Assembly (NCBI GenBank): GCA_016206385.1
Contig: JACQRS010000140.1
Span: 1 to 6,446 of the forward strand
From: Candidatus Rokuibacteriota bacterium
GTDB lineage: Bacteria > Methylomirabilota > Methylomirabilia > Rokubacteriales > CSP1-6
Direction of reading: 5' to 3'
Length of the DNA: 6,446 bases
Made by a program: the position numbers and the translations under genes. Below the pieces are notes generated by a model. The model was given only the letters and a program-made list of their open reading frames with translations. It was not told the origin of the DNA and searched no databases. The number at the start of each line of letters is the position of its first letter. Within the stretch, counting starts at the first letter, position 1. Below, in pieces: positions 1 through 6,304 of this stretch.

Positions 1-1871
1 CATTCGAGCCGCTCGTTCTTGATCACGAGGAGCTGGACGTCGGTGGCGGCGACCGCGCCGGCGGACCGCGGCGCCTTGCGGAAGAGCGCCATTTCGCCGA
101 GCAGCTCGCCCTCGCCGAGGGTGCCGATCACGCGCTCGCCGCCGGCCATGCGCTTGCGGATGTCCACCTTTCCCGCATGGACCACGAACGCCTCGCCACG
201 CGCCTCGTCGCCCTCGTTGAAGATGACCTGTCCCTGGGTGAAGTCGCGCCGCTCCATATCGCCAACCGTGAGGTTCTTGTAGATCTCCAGCCCGATGGAG
301 GGGAGCGACGACTTCGCCTCCACCGGCAGCCCCGCGTTCGTCCACCCGCCCAGCCCGCCTTTGAGGATCCGGACGGAGCGGTAGCCGCGCTGGCGGAGCA
401 GTTGGGTGACGCGCGCGCTCGTCTGCTCCTCGGGGCTGCTGCAGTACGTGACGATGGTCTGTTTGGGCTCAAACTGAAGATCGAAGCGGGCCGCGTCGTC
501 GGGGAGCAGGCGCATGGCGCCGGGTAGCTTGAGGGGGCTCGTCTCGAAGTCGCTGGCGGTGCGCGCGTCGAGGAAGACGGGGTTCAGCCCTTTCTCCATG
601 AGGGTGATGACCTGACCGGGCAGGATCCGGAAGCGGTTGCGCCACCAGCGGCGGAACCAGATGCCGCCGAAGCCGCTGGCGCTCACCAGGGTGACGCCGA
701 GCGCCACCCACGCCCAGGGGAACGGCCGGGGCGGGGGATTCTTGATCTTGTCCTGGGCCTCGGCGATCATCCGTTTGACGTCGGTGAGGCTGGCGTGCAG
801 CTTGTTGGCCTCCTGGAATTGCCGCTCGGCGCGCGTGAAGCTGTCGTTGAAGAAGTCGCGGAGCCCTGTCCACCAGATCCTGTTGAACCGGCTCTCCGCG
901 CCCGGGTTCACGGCGGTTCCCTTGACGAAATCGTGCACGGCGTCGGAGGGGATGAGGAAGTTGAACCCCTGCACGATGCTGCCCTCCGGCCCCGGCGCCA
1001 GCGAGACGAAGGTCAGGACGCCGACCACCTCGCCGCGGGAGTTGACCGCCGGGCCGCCCGAGTTACCCCAGGCGGCGGGAGCGTCCGTCTGGATGATGGG
1101 TTGGTTGGACACGTCCTGCTTGAAGCCGGAGATGGCGCCGTTGGTGACGGAGGCCTCTAGCGAGGCGCTCTGGTTGAGCAGCTCGTGGCTCAACACCACG
1201 CCGGGAAAGCCCAGGATGTGGATCGGGTCGCCAATCTTGGCCGTCTTGGAGTCGCCGACCGGCAGGACCGGATAGTCCTTTCCTTCGATCTTGAGCAGGG
1301 CCAGGTCGCGCCCGGACATCTGGCCGGGCTCGGTGCTCAGCGGTGGGGTATACTTCTTGACTTCCGCCGGCAGGCGGACGCCGTTGGAGAGCAGAACGAA
1401 GAGCTGGGGATTGAGCTTCACCTTTGCCGTGGGGACGACCGTGTCGTGCACCTGGCGCTTGAGCTGCTCCTCCGCGGCCGGCCTCTCGCCGGGGTTCAAC
1501 CCCATCCGCCGCAGCAGGACAGGGATGCACGCTTGCTCGGCCCCGCGCTTGGCGAAGCTGTTAACCAGCCACCGGCCCGGTGTGTGGGCGGGCTGGACCA
1601 CGTGGGCGTTCGTGACGAGGAGGCCGTTCGGGTCGATGAACCAGCCCGTGCCGGTCTCGCGGAACGCCGGCGGGCTGACCTGCGTCTCCCCGGCGCCGCA
1701 GTTGACCCGGACCTCGGCGGTGATCTCTGCAATAATCAGGCCCACGGCCGGCTTCGCCCGGAGCAACGCCTCCTGGACCGAGAATGGGCGCTCCGCGCTG
1801 GCGGGGAGCACCCCCGCGACCAGCAGGCTCAGCGCGAGAACGGACAACGCCCGACTCACCAGGCGCAGCAT
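1..1871 (-). CDS. Membrane-anchored trypsin-like (HtrA-type) serine protease with C-terminal rhodanese and cyclic-nucleotide-binding domains; 3' end outside window
   Basis: An open frame of 623 codons runs without a stop from the ATG at 1871 to the left edge. The first in-frame upstream stop is at 1920-1922 and no other ATG lies between. Residues 1-26 form a Sec signal peptide (basic start, Leu/Val core, ASA|E cleavage). The protease domain spans about 35-320 with a complete triad: His90 in TNAHVV, Asp189 in GRDLALLKI, Ser271 in GNSGGP. The His-Asp spacing of 99 residues is much longer than in DegP, and there is no PDZ domain. Residues 340-376 look helical, followed by a Pro-rich hinge and a transmembrane helix at about 386-405. 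Arg-rich RRWWRNRFR after the helix predicts that the C-terminal part is cytoplasmic. A rhodanese domain (about 415-518) has Cys477 in YCSSPEEQTSARV and ends KGGLGGW. From about 535 a cNMP-binding domain begins; its phosphate cassette GEMALFRKAPRSA (592-604) keeps Glu593 and Arg602. The final helix is cut off. Inference: a periplasmic protease influenced by cytoplasmic signals; the substrate is unknown. Confidence 0.9.
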   Translation of the reverse strand, partial: MLRLVSRALSVLALSLLVAGVLPASAERPFSVQEALLRAKPAVGLIIAEITAEVRVNCGAGETQVSPPAFRETGTGWFIDPNGLLVTNAHVVQPAHTPGRWLVNSFAKRGAEQACIPVLLRRMGLNPGERPAAEEQLKRQVHDTVVPTAKVKLNPQLFVLLSNGVRLPAEVKKYTPPLSTEPGQMSGRDLALLKIEGKDYPVLPVGDSKTAKIGDPIHILGFPGVVLSHELLNQSASLEASVTNGAISGFKQDVSNQPIIQTDAPAAWGNSGGPAVNSRGEVVGVLTFVSLAPGPEGSIVQGFNFLIPSDAVHDFVKGTAVNPGAESRFNRIWWTGLRDFFNDSFTRAERQFQEANKLHASLTDVKRMIAEAQDKIKNPPPRPFPWAWVALGVTLVSASGFGGIWFRRWWRNRFRILPGQVITLMEKGLNPVFLDARTASDFETSPLKLPGAMRLLPDDAARFDLQFEPKQTIVTYCSSPEEQTSARVTQLLRQRGYRSVRILKGGLGGWTNAGLPVEAKSSLPSIGLEIYKNLTVGDMERRDFTQGQVIFNEGDEARGEAFVVHAGKVDIRKRMAGGERVIGTLGEGELLGEMALFRKAPRSAGAVAATDVQLLVIKNERLE

Positions 1872-1898
1872 GGCCCCGATTCTATACCGGATGGGGCC
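1872..1898. repeat. Short inverted repeat next to the protease start codon
   Basis: Perfect 6-bp arms GGCCCC (1872-1877) and GGGGCC (1893-1898) are separated by 15 bp and lie directly upstream of the minus-strand start codon. The arms bracket the possible minus-strand -10 element. This could be an operator or a hairpin in the leader. In GC-rich DNA a 6-bp GC-only dyad can arise by chance, so support is weak. Confidence 0.25.
1879..1884 (-). promoter_or_regulatory. Possible -10 element for the protease gene
   Basis: Read on the minus strand this is TAGAAT, five of six matches to the bacterial -10 consensus, in an otherwise GC-rich stretch. It ends 7 nt before the ATG at 1871, so transcription from it would start at or beside the start codon and give a leaderless mRNA. 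The hexamer 17 bp upstream (TTCATT) is a poor -35. The only Shine-Dalgarno-like run is GGGG, within a few bases of the ATG. The call rests on one AT-rich hexamer. Confidence 0.3.
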
Positions 1899-1916
1899 CG
1901 AAATGAAGCGGGTGTG

Positions 1917-1954
1917 AGGTTACCCTTGGCGGGAGGTCCCGGTTGGGCTAACCT
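1917..1954. promoter_or_regulatory. Imperfect 38-bp dyad, candidate operator between the divergent genes
   Basis: Two inverted repeats share one centre, between 1935 and 1936. The outer arms are AGGTTA (1917-1922) and TAACCT (1949-1954). The inner arms are CGGGA (1930-1934) and TCCCG (1937-1941). Pairing position by position across the whole element gives 13 Watson-Crick matches out of 19 pairs, plus two G-T pairs. It sits in the only intergenic gap between the divergent genes and covers the possible plus-strand promoter, as expected for a binding site of a dimeric or tetrameric regulator. A hairpin in a transcript is the alternative. No T-tract follows, so it does not look like a terminator. 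Confidence 0.45.
1926..1954 (+). promoter_or_regulatory. Possible sigma70-type promoter for the cyclase-like/nucleoside salvage operon
   Basis: TTGGCG (1926-1931) could serve as a -35 and TAACCT (1949-1954) as a -10, with the optimal 17-bp spacing. The -35 matches consensus at four of six positions. The -10 has only the three most conserved bases (TA...T). Transcription would start around 1961, some 29 nt before the ATG at 1990. The element lies inside the 38-bp dyad, which would fit repression by a bound regulator. Weak consensus matching keeps confidence low. Confidence 0.25.
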
Positions 1955-1960
1955 AAGAGT

Positions 1961-1993
1961 ATGCCCACCACAGCGAGCGGAGACGCGGGATGA
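1961..1993 (+). other. Possible 10-codon leader ORF overlapping the next start codon
   Basis: An ATG at 1961 opens a frame encoding MPTTASGDAG. It closes with TGA at 1991-1993, overlapping the ATG of the large gene in an ATGA arrangement, the geometry used for translational coupling. No clear ribosome-binding site precedes it, and the peptide has no codon run suggesting attenuation. It may be chance. Confidence 0.15.
1979..1982 (+). promoter_or_regulatory. Ribosome-binding site of the cyclase-like gene
   Basis: GGAG lies 7 nt upstream of the ATG at 1990. It supports that start, and the protein then begins directly with the first zinc-ribbon cysteine pair at residues 3 and 6. Confidence 0.6.
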
Positions 1994-4900
1994 AGTGTGA
2001 CAGGTGCCAGCAGGAAAACCCCGCAGGCATGAAATTCTGCGGGGAGTGTGGCGCACGGCTCGTGCTCCTCTGCTCCGCGTGCCGCGCATCGAACCCTCCA
2101 TCCAGTAAGTTCTGCGGCGAATGTGGCGCCCCGCTCGCCGAAGGCACGCGGCCGCCCAGCCGCGTCCCCGAGAAGCCGCTCGACGCCGAGGCTGGGCTCG
2201 CGGGCTCGCCCAAGTCGGTGACGGTCCTCTTCGCCGGTCTCAAGGGCTCCGCAGAGCTGTTCGGCGATTCGGACCCCAAGGAGACGCGAAAGCTCCTCGA
2301 CCCGCTGCTGGAGCTCATGGCGGAGGCGGTCCGCCGCTACGACGGCACCGTGAGTCAGCAGATGAGCGATGGCCTCGTGGCGCTGTTTGGAGCTCCGGTG
2401 GCCCACGAGGACCATGCGGTCCGGGGCTGCTATGCCGCGCTCACCATGCACGACGCCGTCGAGCGGCACGCCAGCGAGCTGCGCCGGAGCCAGGGGCTCG
2501 ATGTCCAGGTGTGGGTCGGGTTGAACTCCGGCGAGGCGGTGGTCCGATCCGTCGGCAGCGGCGCCGACACCCGCTGCACCGCGGTGGGCCCGGCCATTCA
2601 GGTCGCGGCCCGTATGGATCAGCTCGCCCGGCCCCGCACGACGCTCCTGACCGCGGAGACCCTCCGCTTGGTCAAGAGCTACATCGAGGTCAAGCCGTTG
2701 GGGCCGGTGCCCGTGAAGGGGTTGGCCGAGCCCATCGAGGTTTATGAGATCCTCAGGGCGAGACCCGCGCCGACCCGCCGGCGAGCCCGAGTCGCCCGGC
2801 GCCTCACCCCGTTTGTGGGTCGGCAGGTCGAGTTCGATCAGCTGGGCAAAGCCCTCGAGCGAGCACATGGCGGCCAGGGCCAGTTGGTGGCGCTCGTCGG
2901 TGAGCCAGGCGTGGGCAAGTCGCGCCTGGTCTGGGAGTTCACCCGCTCCCATCGTGCTCAGGGGTGGCTGGTGCTCGAAACCGGCTCGGTCTCTGGCGGC
3001 GAGGCCACCGCGTACGCCCCCGTTATCGAGTTCCTGAAGACCTACTTCCAGATCGAGCCCACCGACGATGGGCGCAAGATCCGCGAGAAGCTCACCGGGA
3101 AGCTCTTTACGCTGGAACGCTCGCTGGAATCGACGCTGCCGGACTTCCTGGCGCTCTTCGATCTGCCGGTGGAAAATCCCCAGTGGCAGGCCCTCGATCC
3201 GCCGCAGCGGCGGCAGCGGATCCTGGACGCGGTCAAGCGCATTCTGGAGCGGGAGAGCCGCGTCCAGCCGGTCTGCCTGGTCTTCGAGCACCTTCAGTGG
3301 TTCGATGCCGAGACCCAGGCGCTGCTGGGTCACCTGGCCGAAAACCTTTCCGAGGCTCGGGTGCTCCTCTTGGTCACTTACCGGCCCGAGTTCCAGGATG
3401 GGTGGGGAGGCAAGAGCTCCTGCATCCAGCTCAAGGTCAACCCCTTGTCTCGCGAGACCGCCGAGGCATTCCTCGAGGCCCTTCTCGGGGACGACGCCGA
3501 CCTTCTGCCGCTCAAGCAGATCTTGATCGAGGCGAGCGGCGGGAACCCCTTCTTCCTCGAGGAGAGCGTCCGGGACCTGGTGGAGGCCCAGCTCCTGATC
3601 GGCGAGCGCGGGAGTTATCGCCCCGCGGGGGATCTCGAAGGTGTTCAGGTACCGGAGACCGCGCATGCGGTCCTGGCCCGACGGCTCGAGCGGCTCCCGC
3701 CTGAAGCGAGGCATCTCATCCAGTCAGCCTCCGTCATCGGCAGGGATTTCTCCTTTGAGCTCCTCCAGGCCGTCGCCGAGACACCGTCGGACGAGCTCCG
3801 TCGGGGTCTCGAGCGCCTTCAGGCCGCCGGGTTCGTGTACGAGACGAGCCTCTTCCCTGAGCTCGAATACACGTTCACCCACGCGCTGACTCAGGAGGCC
3901 AGCTATAGAAGCCTCCCCGAGGAACGCCGCCAGGCCTTCCACGGCCGGGTCGTGGATGCGATCGAGCGGCTCTATCCGGACCGCGTCAGCGCCCAGGTCG
4001 ACCGCCTCGGCCGCCACGCGATGAGGGCTGAGGCGTGGGAGCGGGCGTTCCGCTACTTCCAGCAGGCCGGCGCCAAGGCGGCCGCGCGCTCGGCCGACCG
4101 GTCCGCCGCCGCGGGCTTCGAGCAGGCGCTGGTCGCGCTCGACCACCTTCCGGAGAGTCCAGACACCTTCGAGCACACTATCGAGATCCGAATCGGCCTT
4201 CGCCATCTGCTCTTTCCGCTGGCGGAGCTCGGACAGGTCGTCGCCCACCTTCGCGAGGCCGAAGCGCTGGCCACGGCGCGCGGGGATCAGCGGCAACTCG
4301 CGCGGGTGTTGGCGTACCTCGCGCACTATTTCTGCGTGGCGGGCGAGCCCGACCAAGCCCTCGACTTCGCGCAGCGCGCCCTCGACATCGCTGACGCCCT
4401 TCGGGATCTCTCGATTCAGATCGCCGCCACGTTCTTTCTGAGCCAGGCGGCCTACTCCCGCGGCCACTATCGCCGGGCGGCTGACTGGCTCACCACCAGA
4501 GTGGACGTCCTCCAGGGCGATCGGGTTCGCGAGCGCTTCGGGCTTCCGGGCTTTCTCTCCGTGTTCTCCCACACCTGGCTGGCCCTGTCCCTGGCCGAGC
4601 TGGGACAGTTCGCTCAGGGGATCGGCCACGGGGAAGAGGCGCTCCGGATCGCCGAGTCGGTTGACCATCCGTTCAGCCTTTCGGTGGCGCGGCACGGCCT
4701 CAGCGGTCTCTACCTTCGCAAAGGGGAGTTGGGGAGGGCCGTGCCGGCGCGCGCCCTTGACCTCAAGCAGGTTCCGGACCTGCCGTACTATGCGCCCTGG
4801 GTTGTCACAGATCCGGGCTTTGCCTATGCCCTCGCCGGGCGCGTCGCCGACGCGATCCCATGGCTGGAGCAGGCGCTGGAGCATGCGACGTCCAGGCGGT

Positions 4901-5316
4901 TATTGTCCGGCCAGTCACTCCAGCTCGCCCGGCTCGGCGAGGCCTATCTCCTGGCCGGCCGCATCGATGACGCGATCAAGCTTGCGGTCCGGGCCCTGGA
5001 GCTCTCCCGCCAGCACAAAGAGCGGGGCAACGAGGCGTGGGTCCTTCGCCTGCTGGGCGAGATCGCCGCGCATCCGGATCGCCTCGATGAGGCGGAGGCC
5101 GACGCGTCCTACCGGAAGGCCTTCGCGTTGGCCAAGGAGTTCGAGATGCGCCCGCTCATGGGCCTCTGCCACCTCGGTCTCGGGACCCTCTATCGCCGGA
5201 TCGGGCGGAAGGACCAGGCACGGGCCGAGCTGAGCACCGCGATCTATCTGTTCGGCTCGATGGACATGACGTTCTGGCGCGGCCGGGCGGAAGCCGAGCG
5301 GACAAACGTCGGATGA
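1990..5316 (+). CDS. Double zinc ribbon / class III cyclase-like / STAND-type ATPase / TPR signalling protein, 1108 aa
   Basis: Cytosolic multidomain signalling protein; no signal peptide or membrane segment is visible. Two CxxC...CxxC zinc ribbons (Cys3, 6, 17, 20 and Cys28, 31, 42, 45) open the protein. A class III nucleotidyl cyclase-like fold spans about 75-255, recognisable by VTVLFA, ALFGAPVAHEDHAVR and VGLNSGE. Its active site is degenerate: Gly83 at the first metal Asp, Gln123 and Arg195 at the base-specifying Lys and Asp, Gln204 at the transition-state Asn. Asp127 and Arg208 remain. The ATPase (about 273-540) has an intact Walker A, GEPGVGKS (304-311), but Walker B reads VFEHLQWFD with His434 in place of Asp; GGNPFFLEE (517-525) is present. 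A winged-helix-like region (about 555-640) leads into TPR-like helices to about 1090, such as GRVADAIPWLEQALEHA. The layout recalls soluble adenylyl cyclase and MalT-like STAND proteins. The fold is confident; cyclase activity is doubtful. It is probably first in an operon with the nucleoside hydrolase. Confidence 0.9.
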   Translation: MKCDRCQQENPAGMKFCGECGARLVLLCSACRASNPPSSKFCGECGAPLAEGTRPPSRVPEKPLDAEAGLAGSPKSVTVLFAGLKGSAELFGDSDPKETRKLLDPLLELMAEAVRRYDGTVSQQMSDGLVALFGAPVAHEDHAVRGCYAALTMHDAVERHASELRRSQGLDVQVWVGLNSGEAVVRSVGSGADTRCTAVGPAIQVAARMDQLARPRTTLLTAETLRLVKSYIEVKPLGPVPVKGLAEPIEVYEILRARPAPTRRRARVARRLTPFVGRQVEFDQLGKALERAHGGQGQLVALVGEPGVGKSRLVWEFTRSHRAQGWLVLETGSVSGGEATAYAPVIEFLKTYFQIEPTDDGRKIREKLTGKLFTLERSLESTLPDFLALFDLPVENPQWQALDPPQRRQRILDAVKRILERESRVQPVCLVFEHLQWFDAETQALLGHLAENLSEARVLLLVTYRPEFQDGWGGKSSCIQLKVNPLSRETAEAFLEALLGDDADLLPLKQILIEASGGNPFFLEESVRDLVEAQLLIGERGSYRPAGDLEGVQVPETAHAVLARRLERLPPEARHLIQSASVIGRDFSFELLQAVAETPSDELRRGLERLQAAGFVYETSLFPELEYTFTHALTQEASYRSLPEERRQAFHGRVVDAIERLYPDRVSAQVDRLGRHAMRAEAWERAFRYFQQAGAKAAARSADRSAAAGFEQALVALDHLPESPDTFEHTIEIRIGLRHLLFPLAELGQVVAHLREAEALATARGDQRQLARVLAYLAHYFCVAGEPDQALDFAQRALDIADALRDLSIQIAATFFLSQAAYSRGHYRRAADWLTTRVDVLQGDRVRERFGLPGFLSVFSHTWLALSLAELGQFAQGIGHGEEALRIAESVDHPFSLSVARHGLSGLYLRKGELGRAVPARALDLKQVPDLPYYAPWVVTDPGFAYALAGRVADAIPWLEQALEHATSRRLLSGQSLQLARLGEAYLLAGRIDDAIKLAVRALELSRQHKERGNEAWVLRLLGEIAAHPDRLDEAEADASYRKAFALAKEFEMRPLMGLCHLGLGTLYRRIGRKDQARAELSTAIYLFGSMDMTFWRGRAEAERTNVG

Positions 5317-5323
5317 AGTTCGC

Positions 5324-6304
5324 GTGGCAATCCCGCTCCTGATCGACACCGACCCCGGCATCGACGATGCGCTGGCCCTGCTTCTCGCGTTTGCTTCCCC
5401 CGAGGTCTCGGTGGAGGCGATCACCACCGTGGCCGGCAATGTGCCCGTGGAGCGGTGCACGGCGAATGTCTGCCGCGTCCTCGAGGTCCTGAAGCTTTCC
5501 CGTCAGCCGCTCGTGGCCCAGGGTGCCTCGAAGCCGCTGGTCCGATCGTTGGTTTCGGCCGGCCATGTCCACGGCGAGGACGGCCTGGGAGACCTCCACC
5601 GGTTCAGCGATGCCGATGGCAGCCCCCGCTACCCACCTGTCGAGCCACGCCTCGCTCCCGGAGATGGACCGGACCTGATTCTAGAGTGCGCGGCCCGCTT
5701 TGACGGGGAGCTGGTGGTTGTCGCCCTCGGGCCCCTCACCAACCTGGCCCTGGCGCTCCAGCGCGATTCCCGCCGGCTGGCTTCCATCCGCCGTCTGGTG
5801 GTGATGGGGGGCGCTGTGGCGTGTCCGGGAAATGTCACGCCCGTCGCCGAGTTCAACTTCTATGTTGATCCCGAGGCAGCCGCCCGGGTTCTTCAGGCCG
5901 GGCTTCCGCTGGAGCTGATCCCGCTGGATGTCACGCGCCAGACGGTGCTGTCCCGCTCGGCGCTCGACGGGAGCCTCGCAGCGTGTCCCGGGCCGATCGC
6001 CCAGTTTGTTTCCGACTTCACTCTGAAGGGCTTCGCCTTCGGGGCTGATTCCGGAGAGGGAGGCCTCACCCTGCACGACCCGCTCGCCCTGGCCGTGGCG
6101 TTGGATCCCTCGCTAGTGAGCTCAGAGGCCCTCCACGTGGCTGTGGAGTGCGGGGGAAGCCTCACCCGAGGCATGGCTGTCGCCGACCGGCGGCCGCTTC
6201 CGGCTCAACACAAACGGCCGCCCAACTGCCGGGTCGCCATGTCGGTGGATGCTTGCCGGTTCCTCGCCCTCTTCCTCGACAGGCTATGCCGCGCGTCACG
6301 GTGA
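5324..6304 (+). CDS. Nucleoside hydrolase, inosine/uridine-preferring (IUNH) family, 326 aa
   Basis: Predicted cytosolic enzyme that cleaves the N-glycosidic bond of nucleosides to free base and ribose. The family's N-terminal calcium/ribose motif is complete: IDTDPGIDDALALLLA with Asp8, Asp10, Asp14 and Asp15. HGEDGLGD (83-90), ALGPLTNLA (134-142), MGGA (161-164), GNVTPVAEFNFYVDPEAA (169-186, with Glu176 and Asn178) and the late HDP motif (His251, Asp252) also match. Length is normal for the family. The start is GTG at 5324, only 7 nt after the preceding stop; the ATG at 5313 is in another frame and stops quickly. The ribosome-binding site is weak (GGA at 5311-5313), so translational coupling to the upstream gene is likely. 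The downstream ribokinase suggests the ribose released is phosphorylated for use. Purine versus pyrimidine preference cannot be assigned from these motifs, so no rih symbol is given. Confidence 0.93.
   Translation: MAIPLLIDTDPGIDDALALLLAFASPEVSVEAITTVAGNVPVERCTANVCRVLEVLKLSRQPLVAQGASKPLVRSLVSAGHVHGEDGLGDLHRFSDADGSPRYPPVEPRLAPGDGPDLILECAARFDGELVVVALGPLTNLALALQRDSRRLASIRRLVVMGGAVACPGNVTPVAEFNFYVDPEAAARVLQAGLPLELIPLDVTRQTVLSRSALDGSLAACPGPIAQFVSDFTLKGFAFGADSGEGGLTLHDPLALAVALDPSLVSSEALHVAVECGGSLTRGMAVADRRPLPAQHKRPPNCRVAMSVDACRFLALFLDRLCRASR

Noticed and set aside
469..873. Separate short minus-strand genes in the left third of the window
   Set aside because: They are in the wrong frame. The real minus-strand frame is continuous from 1871 to 1 and contains all domain motifs.
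1185..2000. 271-codon plus-strand frame opposite the protease gene
   Set aside because: It is antisense to the catalytic domain and signal peptide of the minus-strand gene, low in recognisable motifs, and runs through the intergenic region into the next start.
1948..3714. 588-codon open frame on the minus strand opposite the cyclase-like gene
   Set aside because: It is antisense to clear zinc-ribbon, cyclase and ATPase motifs and encodes no recognisable motif. Long antisense frames are expected opposite genes with strong G/C third-position bias.
3724..4884. 386-codon minus-strand frame opposite the TPR region
   Set aside because: Same codon-bias artefact; the plus strand here carries continuous helical repeats of the large protein.
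1990..5316. Pseudogene call for the cyclase-like gene because of lost catalytic residues
   Set aside because: The 1108-codon frame is intact, has a good ribosome-binding site, and keeps zinc-ribbon cysteines, Walker A and repeats; substitutions are restricted to catalytic positions.
5317..5323. Terminator or promoter between the cyclase-like gene and the nucleoside hydrolase
   Set aside because: Only 7 bp separate the genes, with no room for a hairpin and T-tract.
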